A stretch of DNA of 64,000 bases from Bacteroides ovatus (GTDB taxonomy: Bacteria > Bacteroidota > Bacteroidia > Bacteroidales > Bacteroidaceae). The stretch spans positions 1 to 64,000 of the forward strand of contig JAUUNK010000003.1 in NCBI GenBank assembly GCA_030844565.1. Direction: 5' to 3'. A program made the translations under genes and the position numbers. Of the stretch, positions 26,703 to 36,097 are shown one piece after another. Below the pieces are notes generated by a model. The model did no database searches. It was not told the origin of the DNA and saw only the letters and a list, made by a program, of their open reading frames with translations. Numbering within the stretch: the stretch's first letter is position 1; each line of letters starts with the position of its first letter.

Positions 26703-29700
26703 ATGAAAAATGTATTTCAAAGTATTTTTGGAACATTCTTTCTTGCCTCTTTAGCGGTTCCGGTGTGGAGTACACCTGCCGGGGAAACGGTAGCTTCCTT
26801 GCGGGAGGTTCCTCTGGAAAGTGTTTCGGGAGTGCAGCAACAAAAAGGAATCCGTGTGACGGGTATGGTTACCGACAAAGAAAAGAATCCGTTGCCGGGA
26901 GTAACAATTGTAGTGGCAGGTATGGAAAACACCGTAGGCGCAGTGAGCGACGCAGATGGTATGTTTCAGATCACCATCCCTAACAAGAACTCTACCTTGG
27001 AGTTCTCTTATATAGGGTTCGTCAAGAAGAAGATTCCGGTGAACGGGGCGAAACTGCTAAACGTAGTGATGGAAGAAGACGCCTCGGAACTGGAAGAAGT
27101 AGTAATCACCGGTTATGGCAGCCAGAAGAAAGCTTCTATCATCGGTTCTATCGAAACCATCCAGCCACAGCAACTGGAATTCGGGAGCAGCCGCACGCTG
27201 AGCAACAGCCTTGCAGGTAAGCTGAGCGGTGTGATTGCCATCCAGCGTAGCGGCGAACCGGGATACGACGACTCCAACTTCTGGATTCGCGGTATCAGCA
27301 CTTTCTCGGGGTCCACTTCCCCACTCGTACTGGTAGACGGTATCGCGCGCGACCTGGACAATGTAGATGTAGCCGAAATCGAAAGCTTCTCTATATTAAA
27401 GGATGCCTCCGCCAGTGCCATGTACGGTGTGCGCGGCGCCAACGGCGTTATCGTCATCACCACCAAGCACGGTCAGATAGGCGCACCGCAAGTAAGGGTA
27501 CACCTGGAGCATTCTATCAACCAGCCCACCAAGTTTCCCGACTTCCTGAATGCGGCAGACTACATGACGCTTCTCAACCAACTGGCTAAACAAGACGGAC
27601 AGATGCTGCCCTTCGAGCAGACACAGATTGACCGCACCCGAAGCGGATACGACCCCGACCTCTATCCCAATGTGAACTGGATAGACGCCATCACCAAAGA
27701 CTATGCTTATACCACCAAAGGCAACCTGGAAGTGAGCGGCGGGTCCGACTTCCTGCGCTACAGCATAGTAGCTTCTTACTTTAACGAAACGGGCATCCTG
27801 CAACAAGACAAGAGCCTGCCCGTAGATAACTCTACAGACAACAACCAGTTCAACATGCGGTCCAATATCGACATGAACGTAACTAAAACGACGCTGCTAC
27901 GCGTGAACATCGGTGGCTACCTCAACCGCTTCCGCAAGCAACGCTGCGACACGGACGGAGCCTTCACAGAAGCTTTCGAGACGTTGCCTTTCGTGCACCC
28001 GGCACGCTATAGCGACGGCTCCATCCCCCGCGAAATGAACCGCGCCAATCCGTGGAGAACGGTGACACAGCAAGGCTACGACTTCATCACCTCATCCAAG
28101 ATACAAACGCTGTTCTCGGTGGAGCAAGACCTGAGACAACTTACTCCGGGACTGAAAGCAAAGGGTATCTTCAGCTTCGACCGCTGGAACCGCAGCAAGC
28201 GCGGACGTACCAGCAACAGCCCCACCGTATTGCCGGCTACCGGACGCGACGAGGAAGGAAACCTGATGTATAAGCAATATGACGTAGGCGACGAATCCAT
28301 GGGCAGCTACAAAGAAAGCGAATATGGCAACACCAACGTCTACTTTGAAGTGAACCTGACCTACAACCGTAAGTTTGGAAAGAATGACATCGACGCCTTG
28401 TTCCTCTACAACCAGCAAGCCTATGACGACGGTTCCATCCAGGACTACCGCAAACAAGGATTCGCCGGACGCTTATCCTATACCTATGACAGCCGTTATG
28501 TGGCAGAGTTCAACTTCGGTTACAACGGCTCGGAGAATTTTGCCAAAGGCCACCGCTTCGGTTTCTTCCCCTCGGTAGCCGTGGGTTGGCTGATGAGTGA
28601 AGAACCGTGGATGGAACGCGCGCGCAAGACATTCGATAAAATCAAGTTCCGCGGCAGCATAGGCCAGGCGGGAAACGACAACATTGGCGGGCGCCGCTTT
28701 GCCTACCTCACCACGCTGAAAACAGACGCAAGCGGATATACCTGGGGAACCACGGGGCAAAAAAGCTACGGAGGCATCACCGAGGGCGATATAGGCGTGG
28801 CAAACCTGACATGGGAAACCGCCACGAAGATGAACCTCGGACTCGAAGTGGGCTTATGGAATGCACTGGACGTAACAGTGGACGTCTTCCGCGAAAAGCG
28901 CAAGAACATCTTTATGCAACGCCGCATTGTACCCACCCAGACGGGTTTCATCACCAATCCCTGGGCAAACTACGGCAAAGTGACAAATGGCGGTATGGAA
29001 GTTTCCGTCAACCTGCACAAGCAAATCAACAAAGACTGGTTCACCTCTTTCTACGGCAACTTTACTTTTGCCAAAAACCGCGTGGACGAATACGACGAAC
29101 CCGCTTCGAGGCTGGGAACCTATCGCGGACAGACGGGACGTTCGCTCAACGAACTCTGGGGACTTACCGCAGAACGCCTGTTCACCGCCGACGACTTTAA
29201 CGAAGACGGGTCCTTGAAGTTCGGCATCCCCACTCAGGAAGTGGGCGCCACGAAGCTCTACCCGGGTGACATCAAGTACATCGACATGAACGGCGACGGC
29301 AAAATCACTGAAGAAGACGAAGGCTACATCGGCGGAACGGAAGACCCGCGTATCGTTTACGGCTTCGGCGGCGTCATTGCTTACAAGAACATCGACTTCA
29401 ACTTCTTCTTCCAGGGAACGGCGGATACCCATCGCGTGATTGGCAACAATACCATCTTCCTGCCGGGTAGCGGTACGACAGTACAGGGTAACGCCTACTC
29501 CGAGAACCTGAACGACCGGTGGACGGAAGACAACCCGGACACCTACGCTTTCTGGCCCCGCTTGACCTACGGTCCTAACAAGAATAACTACCGTGCTTCT
29601 ACGTGGTGGAAGAAAGATATGAGCTTCCTGCGCCTCAAGACGGTAGAGATAGGATATACCTTCCCCAAGAAGTGGATGAGCAAAATCTACTCCCGCGGTG

Positions 29701-29837
29701 CACGTATATTTGTCAGTGGCAACAACCTGTTGTGCTTCTCACCCTTCAAACTATGGGACCCCGAACTGGGAACCAACACCGGTTTGAAGTATCCGATGAA
29801 CCGTTCTATCCTGTTCGGTCTCGACATTAACTTCTAA
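26703..29837 (+). CDS. SusC-like TonB-dependent glycan transporter
   Basis: This 1044-aa outer-membrane transporter is the first gene of the composite PUL. It has a signal region (to about residue 25), then a carboxypeptidase-regulatory-like domain (about 50-130, VTGMVTDKEKNPLPGVTIVV). The plug opens at EEVVITGYGSQKK and carries FWIRGISTFSG, LVLVDGIARDLDNV, and ILKDASASAMYGVRGANGVIVITTK. The barrel ends SILFGLDINF. It is followed after 23 bp by SusD and then by SusE-like genes and a GH31 enzyme, so it imports an oligosaccharide. A candidate regulator box lies about 70 bp upstream. Confidence 0.96.
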   Translation: MKNVFQSIFGTFFLASLAVPVWSTPAGETVASLREVPLESVSGVQQQKGIRVTGMVTDKEKNPLPGVTIVVAGMENTVGAVSDADGMFQITIPNKNSTLEFSYIGFVKKKIPVNGAKLLNVVMEEDASELEEVVITGYGSQKKASIIGSIETIQPQQLEFGSSRTLSNSLAGKLSGVIAIQRSGEPGYDDSNFWIRGISTFSGSTSPLVLVDGIARDLDNVDVAEIESFSILKDASASAMYGVRGANGVIVITTKHGQIGAPQVRVHLEHSINQPTKFPDFLNAADYMTLLNQLAKQDGQMLPFEQTQIDRTRSGYDPDLYPNVNWIDAITKDYAYTTKGNLEVSGGSDFLRYSIVASYFNETGILQQDKSLPVDNSTDNNQFNMRSNIDMNVTKTTLLRVNIGGYLNRFRKQRCDTDGAFTEAFETLPFVHPARYSDGSIPREMNRANPWRTVTQQGYDFITSSKIQTLFSVEQDLRQLTPGLKAKGIFSFDRWNRSKRGRTSNSPTVLPATGRDEEGNLMYKQYDVGDESMGSYKESEYGNTNVYFEVNLTYNRKFGKNDIDALFLYNQQAYDDGSIQDYRKQGFAGRLSYTYDSRYVAEFNFGYNGSENFAKGHRFGFFPSVAVGWLMSEEPWMERARKTFDKIKFRGSIGQAGNDNIGGRRFAYLTTLKTDASGYTWGTTGQKSYGGITEGDIGVANLTWETATKMNLGLEVGLWNALDVTVDVFREKRKNIFMQRRIVPTQTGFITNPWANYGKVTNGGMEVSVNLHKQINKDWFTSFYGNFTFAKNRVDEYDEPASRLGTYRGQTGRSLNELWGLTAERLFTADDFNEDGSLKFGIPTQEVGATKLYPGDIKYIDMNGDGKITEEDEGYIGGTEDPRIVYGFGGVIAYKNIDFNFFFQGTADTHRVIGNNTIFLPGSGTTVQGNAYSENLNDRWTEDNPDTYAFWPRLTYGPNKNNYRASTWWKKDMSFLRLKTVEIGYTFPKKWMSKIYSRGARIFVSGNNLLCFSPFKLWDPELGTNTGLKYPMNRSILFGLDINF

Positions 29838-29860
29838 GCTTAACTTTAAAAAAAGATTGT

Positions 29861-31783
29861 ATGAAACATTTCAATTTCTCAAAATATATGGCGGCGGGAC
29901 TGATGGCAGTCTCCTTGCTCACTGTCAACACTTCCTGCCTGGACTACCTGGACAAAGAGCCCGACACGGAACTGGACATCGACATGGTGTTCTCTAACAG
30001 AGACAAAGTATACTCGTGGCTTGCCTTTGTGTACAACGCCATCCATGAACCCGACAAATGGAAAATCTGGAACGACGGCTACGAAGTGTTTGCCGACGAC
30101 CTGACCCCCTCGCGCCGGTGGGAACAGTGGGACGGCAAAACAACCATCCCCAAAATCTTCGGCCAGTGGACCATCAACTCCACCTGGGACGGCAGCCTTT
30201 GGAACATGATGCCGCAATACATCCGCCACGGATACATCTTCCAGCAACGTGCCTATGCCCTGCCCGACAATGAACTGCCCCAGAGCGAAATTGACAATAT
30301 GAAGACAGAGGTTAAGTTTCTCACCGCCTATGCCTGGTGGCAACTGGCGGAGAACTACGGCGGCATCCCTTTCAAGCCGGACTACATTGCCCCGAGCGAC
30401 TTCACCCTGTCGGAACTGATGGTGGGACAAAGCACGTTTGACGAAGTGGTAGACTACTGCGACAAGCAAATGCTCGAAGCCGCCAATGCATTGCCGGCTA
30501 TCTACGACGACCCTGCCAAATATGGACGTGTCAACAAGATAATGGCTTTGACGGTGCGCTCGCGTATGTTGTTGTTTGCAGCCAGCCCGCTCGTCAACGG
30601 TAACGAATGGTACAAAAACCACCGCAACAAAGAGGGGCAATTGATATTCAATCCTACCTACGACCCTAACAAGTGGGTGAAAGCTGCCGAGGCTTGCAAG
30701 CTGTGTATTGACGAAGCCGAGAGAGCCGGATACAAACTGTATATCGAAACAGGTCCTACAGGCGAAATAGACCCCTTCATGTCCACTTACAATGTGCACA
30801 TCAAGAAGTGGAGCGAAGGAAACCGCGAGCTGACTTTCCCCGTGACAAAGGGTAACGCATACTTCGACATCTTCCTCTACGGAGCTTCCACCCGCGAGTT
30901 CAACGGCGGTAACGGACAGGGAGTTTATCAGGGATTGGTCGACGCATTCTTCATGAAAAACGGCCTGCCCATCGACGATCCCAACTCCAACTACAAAGAA
31001 GAAGGCTTCTCCGCCAACGTGGAGACACGCAACACCAGTTGGTCTTACGGAACAGGCAAAGAAGGAGAAGTGACCGACGCAGACACTTATAACATGTACT
31101 GCAACCGCGAACCGCGTTTCTACAATGCCGTTTCTTACAACGGCGCATGGCAGGAAGTGGCTAAACGCAAATACGACTTCTACTATAACGGAAGAGACAA
31201 CATCCGCAGCAGCTCTCCGCACGACGCTCCACAGAACGGCTACCTGGTTCGTAAGAGCCTTTGCATGACCGATAACAAGAAGACCGGCGCGCACACCAGC
31301 CGTCAAGGTTTCACGTATCGTCTGGCTTTCACTTACCTCGACTTTGCCGAAGCCAACAACGAAGCCTACGACACCCCCTCTGCACGCGAAGAATGCCTTG
31401 TCTACCTGAACAAAGTGAGAGAACGTGCCGGAGTACGCCAATATACATTTGATGCAGTGAGCCAGTTCGACGACAAATACATCCAGATAGCCAACACCCA
31501 GGAAGCGGTACGCAAGGTCGTAAAAGCGGAACGCCGCGTGGAACTCTGCCTGGAAAACAACCGGTGGTATGACATCCGCCGCTGGAAAGAAGCTGAGAAC
31601 CTGCCGGAAATGACCGGAGACGACTATGGTATGAACTCGGAAGGCAAAACGAAGGAAGAGTTCTTCAAACGCACTGTTTATCAGACCCGCGTATGGAAGA
31701 GATGTTACTACTGGATGCCTATCTACATCGACGAATATGAGAAGAACCCGAACCTGGTGCAATCTCCCTTCTGGCTCGACTAA
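29861..31783 (+). CDS. SusD-like glycan-binding lipoprotein
   Basis: This 640-aa lipoprotein has signal end TVNTSC (about Cys26) followed by LDYLDKEPDTELD. It has the RagB/SusD pattern: EVKFLTAYAWWQLAENYGGIPF, an ALTVRSRMLLFAASPL helix, LAFTYLDFAEANNEAY, and ERRVELCLENNRWYDIRRW near the end. It pairs with the SusC gene 23 bp upstream and forms the lid that captures the oligosaccharide. The SusE-like genes follow after 36 bp. Confidence 0.95.
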   Translation: MKHFNFSKYMAAGLMAVSLLTVNTSCLDYLDKEPDTELDIDMVFSNRDKVYSWLAFVYNAIHEPDKWKIWNDGYEVFADDLTPSRRWEQWDGKTTIPKIFGQWTINSTWDGSLWNMMPQYIRHGYIFQQRAYALPDNELPQSEIDNMKTEVKFLTAYAWWQLAENYGGIPFKPDYIAPSDFTLSELMVGQSTFDEVVDYCDKQMLEAANALPAIYDDPAKYGRVNKIMALTVRSRMLLFAASPLVNGNEWYKNHRNKEGQLIFNPTYDPNKWVKAAEACKLCIDEAERAGYKLYIETGPTGEIDPFMSTYNVHIKKWSEGNRELTFPVTKGNAYFDIFLYGASTREFNGGNGQGVYQGLVDAFFMKNGLPIDDPNSNYKEEGFSANVETRNTSWSYGTGKEGEVTDADTYNMYCNREPRFYNAVSYNGAWQEVAKRKYDFYYNGRDNIRSSSPHDAPQNGYLVRKSLCMTDNKKTGAHTSRQGFTYRLAFTYLDFAEANNEAYDTPSAREECLVYLNKVRERAGVRQYTFDAVSQFDDKYIQIANTQEAVRKVVKAERRVELCLENNRWYDIRRWKEAENLPEMTGDDYGMNSEGKTKEEFFKRTVYQTRVWKRCYYWMPIYIDEYEKNPNLVQSPFWLD

Positions 31784-31819
31784 CGATTACAACCTACCGT
31801 TTAACGAAGTAAAACAATT

Positions 31820-32959
31820 ATGAAGAAAATATTCTATCAGATAATGGGGCTGTGCAGCATATTGGGTGTGATGGCGGCCTGCAACGAAGACCCTGAGTAT
31901 TTCACCCTGGAAGAACAAGCCGACGAGATGCACATCGTCTCTTCTGCGGACAGCATAGTGCTGAACAAGGGAACAGAATACGAGAAGGCAATCACTTTCA
32001 GTTGGGATGCAGCCCACAGCCCGCTGAATGCCACCGACTCGGTGAGCTATTCACTGCGCCTGTATGCTACGGCAAACAAGAGCGACAACTACACCGATTA
32101 CTACAAACTGGGCACGGAGCAGGAAATGAGCTTCACACACGACGAACTCAACACTATCATCGGTCGCTGGGTATTGCCGGGACAAGAGGTGAAAGTCACC
32201 GCGCAAGTAGTGGCAACTATTCACAATCAGGAAAAATATGTGAAACCGCAATCGTCTACGGTAGAGTTTGTCGTATCCGGCTACGAAAAGTATCCTACCT
32301 ACATCTACATCCACATGACGGACAGCGAAACAGGGAAAGCCACTACCCAGCGATTGAGCCAACGCCAATTGGGAACGGGGCTTTATGAAGGCACGTTCGA
32401 CGTGAGACCTTGTACCTATCACTTCGTCACCGCCACCGAGGGAGATTATCCTGCCTACGGAAGCGCAGACGGCAAAGAGATGATTTACGTGACGAGTGGC
32501 GATATTCCCGAATTTACCAATACCGAGACGGGGCGCCGCACCTTCATCGTCGATACGAACAATGAGTATAACGACTGCCGTATGATCGAAATCCTGCAAC
32601 TGCCTATTGCGGAGACCATGCGCATTTGCGGTAACGGTTGCTCTATCGGTTGGGACCCGGGTTCTTCCGACGGGCTCTTCAAAATAGAAGATACCCGCAA
32701 CCCGCACCTGCTGTCCTGGACAGGAGAGTTCATTGCCGGTGGTGAAGTAAAAATCTGCCTGGGTTCAAGTTGGAGCGACCAGTTCTTCTTTGCTCCCGAA
32801 CCAAATGCCGACCCGTTGACAAACCATGAACTGGAAATGTATCGCTACCAGGATGATGGCGGTGACGTGAAGTGGGTTCCTACCGTAAGCGGGCGCTACA
32901 AGTTTACATTGTGTCTGGATGTGAAGGACATGCACACAGAGTTTGTACCTGTAAAATGA
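31820..32959 (+). CDS. SusE/SusF-like surface glycan-binding lipoprotein
   Basis: This 379-aa lipoprotein has signal end GVMAAC (about Cys21) and the acidic NEDPEYF. The N-terminal Ig-like domain (about 30-155, with IVSSADSIVLNKGT and ITFSWDAA) matches the SusE type. It is followed by two carbohydrate-binding-like beta-sandwiches (about 160-260 and 265-379), each with an aromatic-rich edge. It is expected to hold the glycan at the surface near the SusCD complex. Its stop overlaps the next start (ATGA at 32956), suggesting translational coupling. Confidence 0.82.
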   Translation: MKKIFYQIMGLCSILGVMAACNEDPEYFTLEEQADEMHIVSSADSIVLNKGTEYEKAITFSWDAAHSPLNATDSVSYSLRLYATANKSDNYTDYYKLGTEQEMSFTHDELNTIIGRWVLPGQEVKVTAQVVATIHNQEKYVKPQSSTVEFVVSGYEKYPTYIYIHMTDSETGKATTQRLSQRQLGTGLYEGTFDVRPCTYHFVTATEGDYPAYGSADGKEMIYVTSGDIPEFTNTETGRRTFIVDTNNEYNDCRMIEILQLPIAETMRICGNGCSIGWDPGSSDGLFKIEDTRNPHLLSWTGEFIAGGEVKICLGSSWSDQFFFAPEPNADPLTNHELEMYRYQDDGGDVKWVPTVSGRYKFTLCLDVKDMHTEFVPVK

Positions 32960-33429
32960 TAAAGAGAATGAAAATGAAACATTTATATAGCTTAGCAGTC
33001 CTTTTGCTGCTCTTGGTAGGATTTCAATCCTGCGTGGAAGAAGACGGGCCGGGTGTCCCCGAACCGAAAAGTGTAGCCATAGAAGCAGATGAATATACGG
33101 TAGATACAACCGACCCTGAGACTCCTTTATTCTTTGCTTTCCGTTGGGTGGATGTGGGCAATGCCACCTATAAGGTAGCACTCTCCACTGCCGGCAGCTC
33201 CGTTGCACAGGAACTGGACAATGAAGTTACCGCCGAAGAACTCAACGTGTTGAGCATGGTGGTTACCAACACCCAGTTGCTCTCTTTCTTGACAGAAGCA
33301 GGCCATACGGCGGCAGGAACTTATGATATTACTATCAGCATTACCGCCACTCCCATCGACCCCACCCTTCCTACCGCCCTGGCGGAAGAAGGGAGTGTGA
33401 AGTCGTCTGTCATTCATGTCACTCGATGA
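32956..33429 (+). CDS. One-domain SusE-like lipoprotein
   Basis: ATGs at 32956, 32968 and 32974 are possible; the first overlaps the stop of the preceding gene and gives 157 aa. The lipoprotein signal LLLLLVGFQSC is followed by VEEDGPG. The mature part is a single Ig-like domain resembling the N-terminal domain of the preceding SusE/F-like protein (KSVAIEADEYTVDTTD, then FFAFRWVDVGNATYKVALS), without the carbohydrate-binding modules. It could be a spacer, a partner, or a shortened duplicate of the neighbour. It lies 25 bp before the GH31 gene in the same operon. Confidence 0.72.
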   Translation: MIKRMKMKHLYSLAVLLLLLVGFQSCVEEDGPGVPEPKSVAIEADEYTVDTTDPETPLFFAFRWVDVGNATYKVALSTAGSSVAQELDNEVTAEELNVLSMVVTNTQLLSFLTEAGHTAAGTYDITISITATPIDPTLPTALAEEGSVKSSVIHVTR

Positions 33430-33454
33430 ACTTATCCTATAAAGACTCAAGTAA

Positions 33455-35974
33455 ATGAAAAACTTTAATACATTTCTTTTGATGATTTTCTTTTGCGCTT
33501 CTCTGGGAGCGCAAGAGAAATCAACGAACATTGCCTACGAAGATGGCCAGGTACGTTTCACGGTCGTGTCCGACGGAGTAATCCGCATGGAGTATGCTCC
33601 CGACGGCAAATTCACCGACCAACACTCCTTTCTGGCAGTGGAGCGCAACTATCCTGCCGTTCGCTTTAAGCTGAAAAAAGGTTCATGGATAGAGGTATCC
33701 ACCTCCCGGATGAAGCTCCGCTACCAAAAGGGAAGCGGGGCTTTCACCGCCGCGAACCTTCAGATCTCTTCCGCCAAAGGTCTGACTCCGGTTTTCACGT
33801 GGAAGCCCGGTATGAAGCAACAGCATAATCTGAAAGGTACGACCCGCACCCTCGACGGATGGGACGGCGACAAGTGCTGGGGAAACAAAGCCGAGCTGGA
33901 AGACGGGCTGCTTGCACGAGACGGATGGACTTGGCTCGACGACTCCAATAACTTCCTCTTCGACGGCAACACCGCCGACTGGGAATGGGTGGAGCCCCGC
34001 CGGCATGCCGAAGGCGCCCAAGACTGGTATTTCATGGCCTACGGCAACGACTACAAAGCCGCCTTGAAAGACTATACGCTCTTTGCCGGACGCGTACCGC
34101 TCCCTCCCCGCTATGCTTTCGGTTACTGGTGGAGCCGCTATTGGATGTACAGCGACCACGAGCTACGCGACCTGCGCCAGAACTTCAGGAACTACAACAT
34201 CCCGCTGGATGTCCTGGTAGTAGACATGGACTGGCACTACACCGACCAGGGGCGCGGTAGCTGGACCGGATGGACATGGAACAAGGAATTGTTTCCCGAT
34301 TACCGCAAGTTCCTCAAAGACCTGAAAGCCAAGGACGGCCCGCGCATCACCCTGAACCTGCACCCTGCCGAAGGTGTACGCAGCTACGAAGAGCAATATG
34401 AAGCAGTAGCCCGCGACAATGGAGTAGACCCCGCCACGAAACAGGAAATCCCCTGGGTGTCTTCCGGCAAGCCTTTCATAAAGAGCATGTTTAAAAACGT
34501 CCTCATGCCGATGAACCAAGCGGGAATCGACTTCTGGTGGCTCGACTGGCAGCAAGACCCCTTCGATAAGGAAGTGAAAGGACTGAGTAACACCTGGTGG
34601 CTGAATTATATATTCTTCTCCCAAATGGAACGCGAACGCCAGACACGCCCGTTGATTTATCACCGGTGGGGCGGACTCGGAAACCACCGCTATCAAGTAG
34701 GATTCTCGGGCGATACATTTATCTCGTGGGCTAGCCTGGACTATCAAACTTACTTCAACTCTACAGCCAGCAACGTGCTCTATGGATATTGGAGCCACGA
34801 CATAGGCGGGCATCAGGGCGCCGACCACATAGACCCCGAACTGTATGTGCGCTGGATGCAATTCGGTGCGCTAAGCCCTATCCTCCGCACACACAGTACG
34901 AAGATTGCCGGACTGACCAAAGAACCCTGGGTATTCAGCAACGAAGTATCCGACATCCTGCGCGGCATCATCCGCCAACGCTACAACATGGTCCCGTACA
35001 TCTACACCATGGCACGGCAGGCTTACGAAACAGGCGTATCGCTCTGCCGCCCGATGTACTACGACTATCCGGATGCACAAGAAGCCTACGACTACCGCAA
35101 CCAATATATGTTTGGCGACGACATAATGGTAGCGCCTGCCACCTCGCCCATGAAGGACGGGTATACGGAAGTGAAAGTCTGGCTTCCCCAAGGCGAATGG
35201 TATGAGTTTGCTTCGGGCAAGACATTGCAAGGCGGACAAGTGCTGACCCGCTATTTCGCCCTCGACGAATATCCCATTTACATGAAAGCGGGCGCCGTAC
35301 TGCCGATGTACACCGACCAAGTGATGAATCTCAACGGTAAGGACGAAACCATCGTGCTGAACGTTGTGCCGGGCGAAGCCTCTTCAAGCTTCGACCTCTA
35401 CGAAGACAATGGCGACGACAAGGACTACCGGAAAGAGTTTGCCACCACCCGCATCCGTTCAGAGAAGGCAGGTTCTAAACTGACGGTCACCATCGGCCCC
35501 CGCAAAGGCTCCTACAAGGAGATGCCCGCCCAACGTTCTTATCAGGTGAAAGTTCTTGCTTCGGGCATGCCTCAACGGGTGACGGTAGACGGGGAGAAAG
35601 CCGGATTCACTTACCTGAACCGGGAATTTGCGTTGCTCGTGGACATTCCCCGGAAGGATTGCAACAGGGAGAAAGTGGTTTGCATTGAATACCCCGCTTC
35701 GCAGGTCAATATAAACGGTCTTTCGGGCACTTCCAAGCGTCTTGCCAAAGCAATGGAAAAGCTGAAATACCGCAATTCTTACATTGTCTTCCAACCTGAC
35801 TTCTGCAAGTTGGGCAGCATTCAGGAAGCGGTTGGCTACACACCGGAAAGGTTGGATGAACTGGTTGGCGAATTCTGGAAGAACTACAACAACTTGCCTG
35901 CTTTGCTGAAAGATTCCCAGAAACTTAAAGAAGATGAGACAAAATGGTTCCTGCAACTGATTAAATATGAGTAG
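33455..35974 (+). CDS. GH31 alpha-glycosidase with a divergent nucleophile loop
   Basis: This 839-aa exported enzyme has signal MKNFNTFLLMIFFCASLGAQ. It has a GH31 N-terminal beta-domain (about 25-210) and a TIM barrel with GYWWSRYWMYSD (223-234) and VLVVDMDWHYTDQG. The probable nucleophile is Asp364 in WWLDWQQ, and the acid/base is Asp420 in GFSGDTFISW. A conserved SHDIGGHQG and a distal beta-domain follow. The nucleophile loop differs from the W-x-D-x-N-E of typical alpha-glucosidases, marking a different subfamily. A helical tail of about 90 residues (750-839) is extra. It is the last gene of the SusCDE operon, and a large hairpin follows. Confidence 0.9.
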   Translation: MKNFNTFLLMIFFCASLGAQEKSTNIAYEDGQVRFTVVSDGVIRMEYAPDGKFTDQHSFLAVERNYPAVRFKLKKGSWIEVSTSRMKLRYQKGSGAFTAANLQISSAKGLTPVFTWKPGMKQQHNLKGTTRTLDGWDGDKCWGNKAELEDGLLARDGWTWLDDSNNFLFDGNTADWEWVEPRRHAEGAQDWYFMAYGNDYKAALKDYTLFAGRVPLPPRYAFGYWWSRYWMYSDHELRDLRQNFRNYNIPLDVLVVDMDWHYTDQGRGSWTGWTWNKELFPDYRKFLKDLKAKDGPRITLNLHPAEGVRSYEEQYEAVARDNGVDPATKQEIPWVSSGKPFIKSMFKNVLMPMNQAGIDFWWLDWQQDPFDKEVKGLSNTWWLNYIFFSQMERERQTRPLIYHRWGGLGNHRYQVGFSGDTFISWASLDYQTYFNSTASNVLYGYWSHDIGGHQGADHIDPELYVRWMQFGALSPILRTHSTKIAGLTKEPWVFSNEVSDILRGIIRQRYNMVPYIYTMARQAYETGVSLCRPMYYDYPDAQEAYDYRNQYMFGDDIMVAPATSPMKDGYTEVKVWLPQGEWYEFASGKTLQGGQVLTRYFALDEYPIYMKAGAVLPMYTDQVMNLNGKDETIVLNVVPGEASSSFDLYEDNGDDKDYRKEFATTRIRSEKAGSKLTVTIGPRKGSYKEMPAQRSYQVKVLASGMPQRVTVDGEKAGFTYLNREFALLVDIPRKDCNREKVVCIEYPASQVNINGLSGTSKRLAKAMEKLKYRNSYIVFQPDFCKLGSIQEAVGYTPERLDELVGEFWKNYNNLPALLKDSQKLKEDETKWFLQLIKYE

Positions 35975-35992
35975 GTAACTGACCCCTTTTAT

Positions 35993-36066
35993 ACACAAAT
36001 CCGCAAATCGTCCGTCAAGCGGAGAACTAAGCAACATTGGACGGATGATTTGCAGAGATTTGTGTT
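35993..36066. terminator. Large imperfect hairpin between convergent genes
   Basis: Bases 35993-36016 pair with 36040-36065, with one G-T pair and a small bulge, followed by ttttt. It lies between the GH31 stop and the HTCS stop and probably serves the GH31 operon. Confidence 0.7.
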
Positions 36067-36097
36067 TTTGTACTTAAATGACCCGGGTAAATGAGTT

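Noticed and set aside
26570..26983. 137-codon frame at the beginning of the first PUL operon
   Set aside because: It overlaps the SusC start in another frame; the SusC signal region and regulatory-like domain are clear.
29879..31762. 627-codon open frame on the minus strand
   Set aside because: It lies antisense to a clear SusD gene, has no family motifs and mirrors the codon pattern of the real gene.
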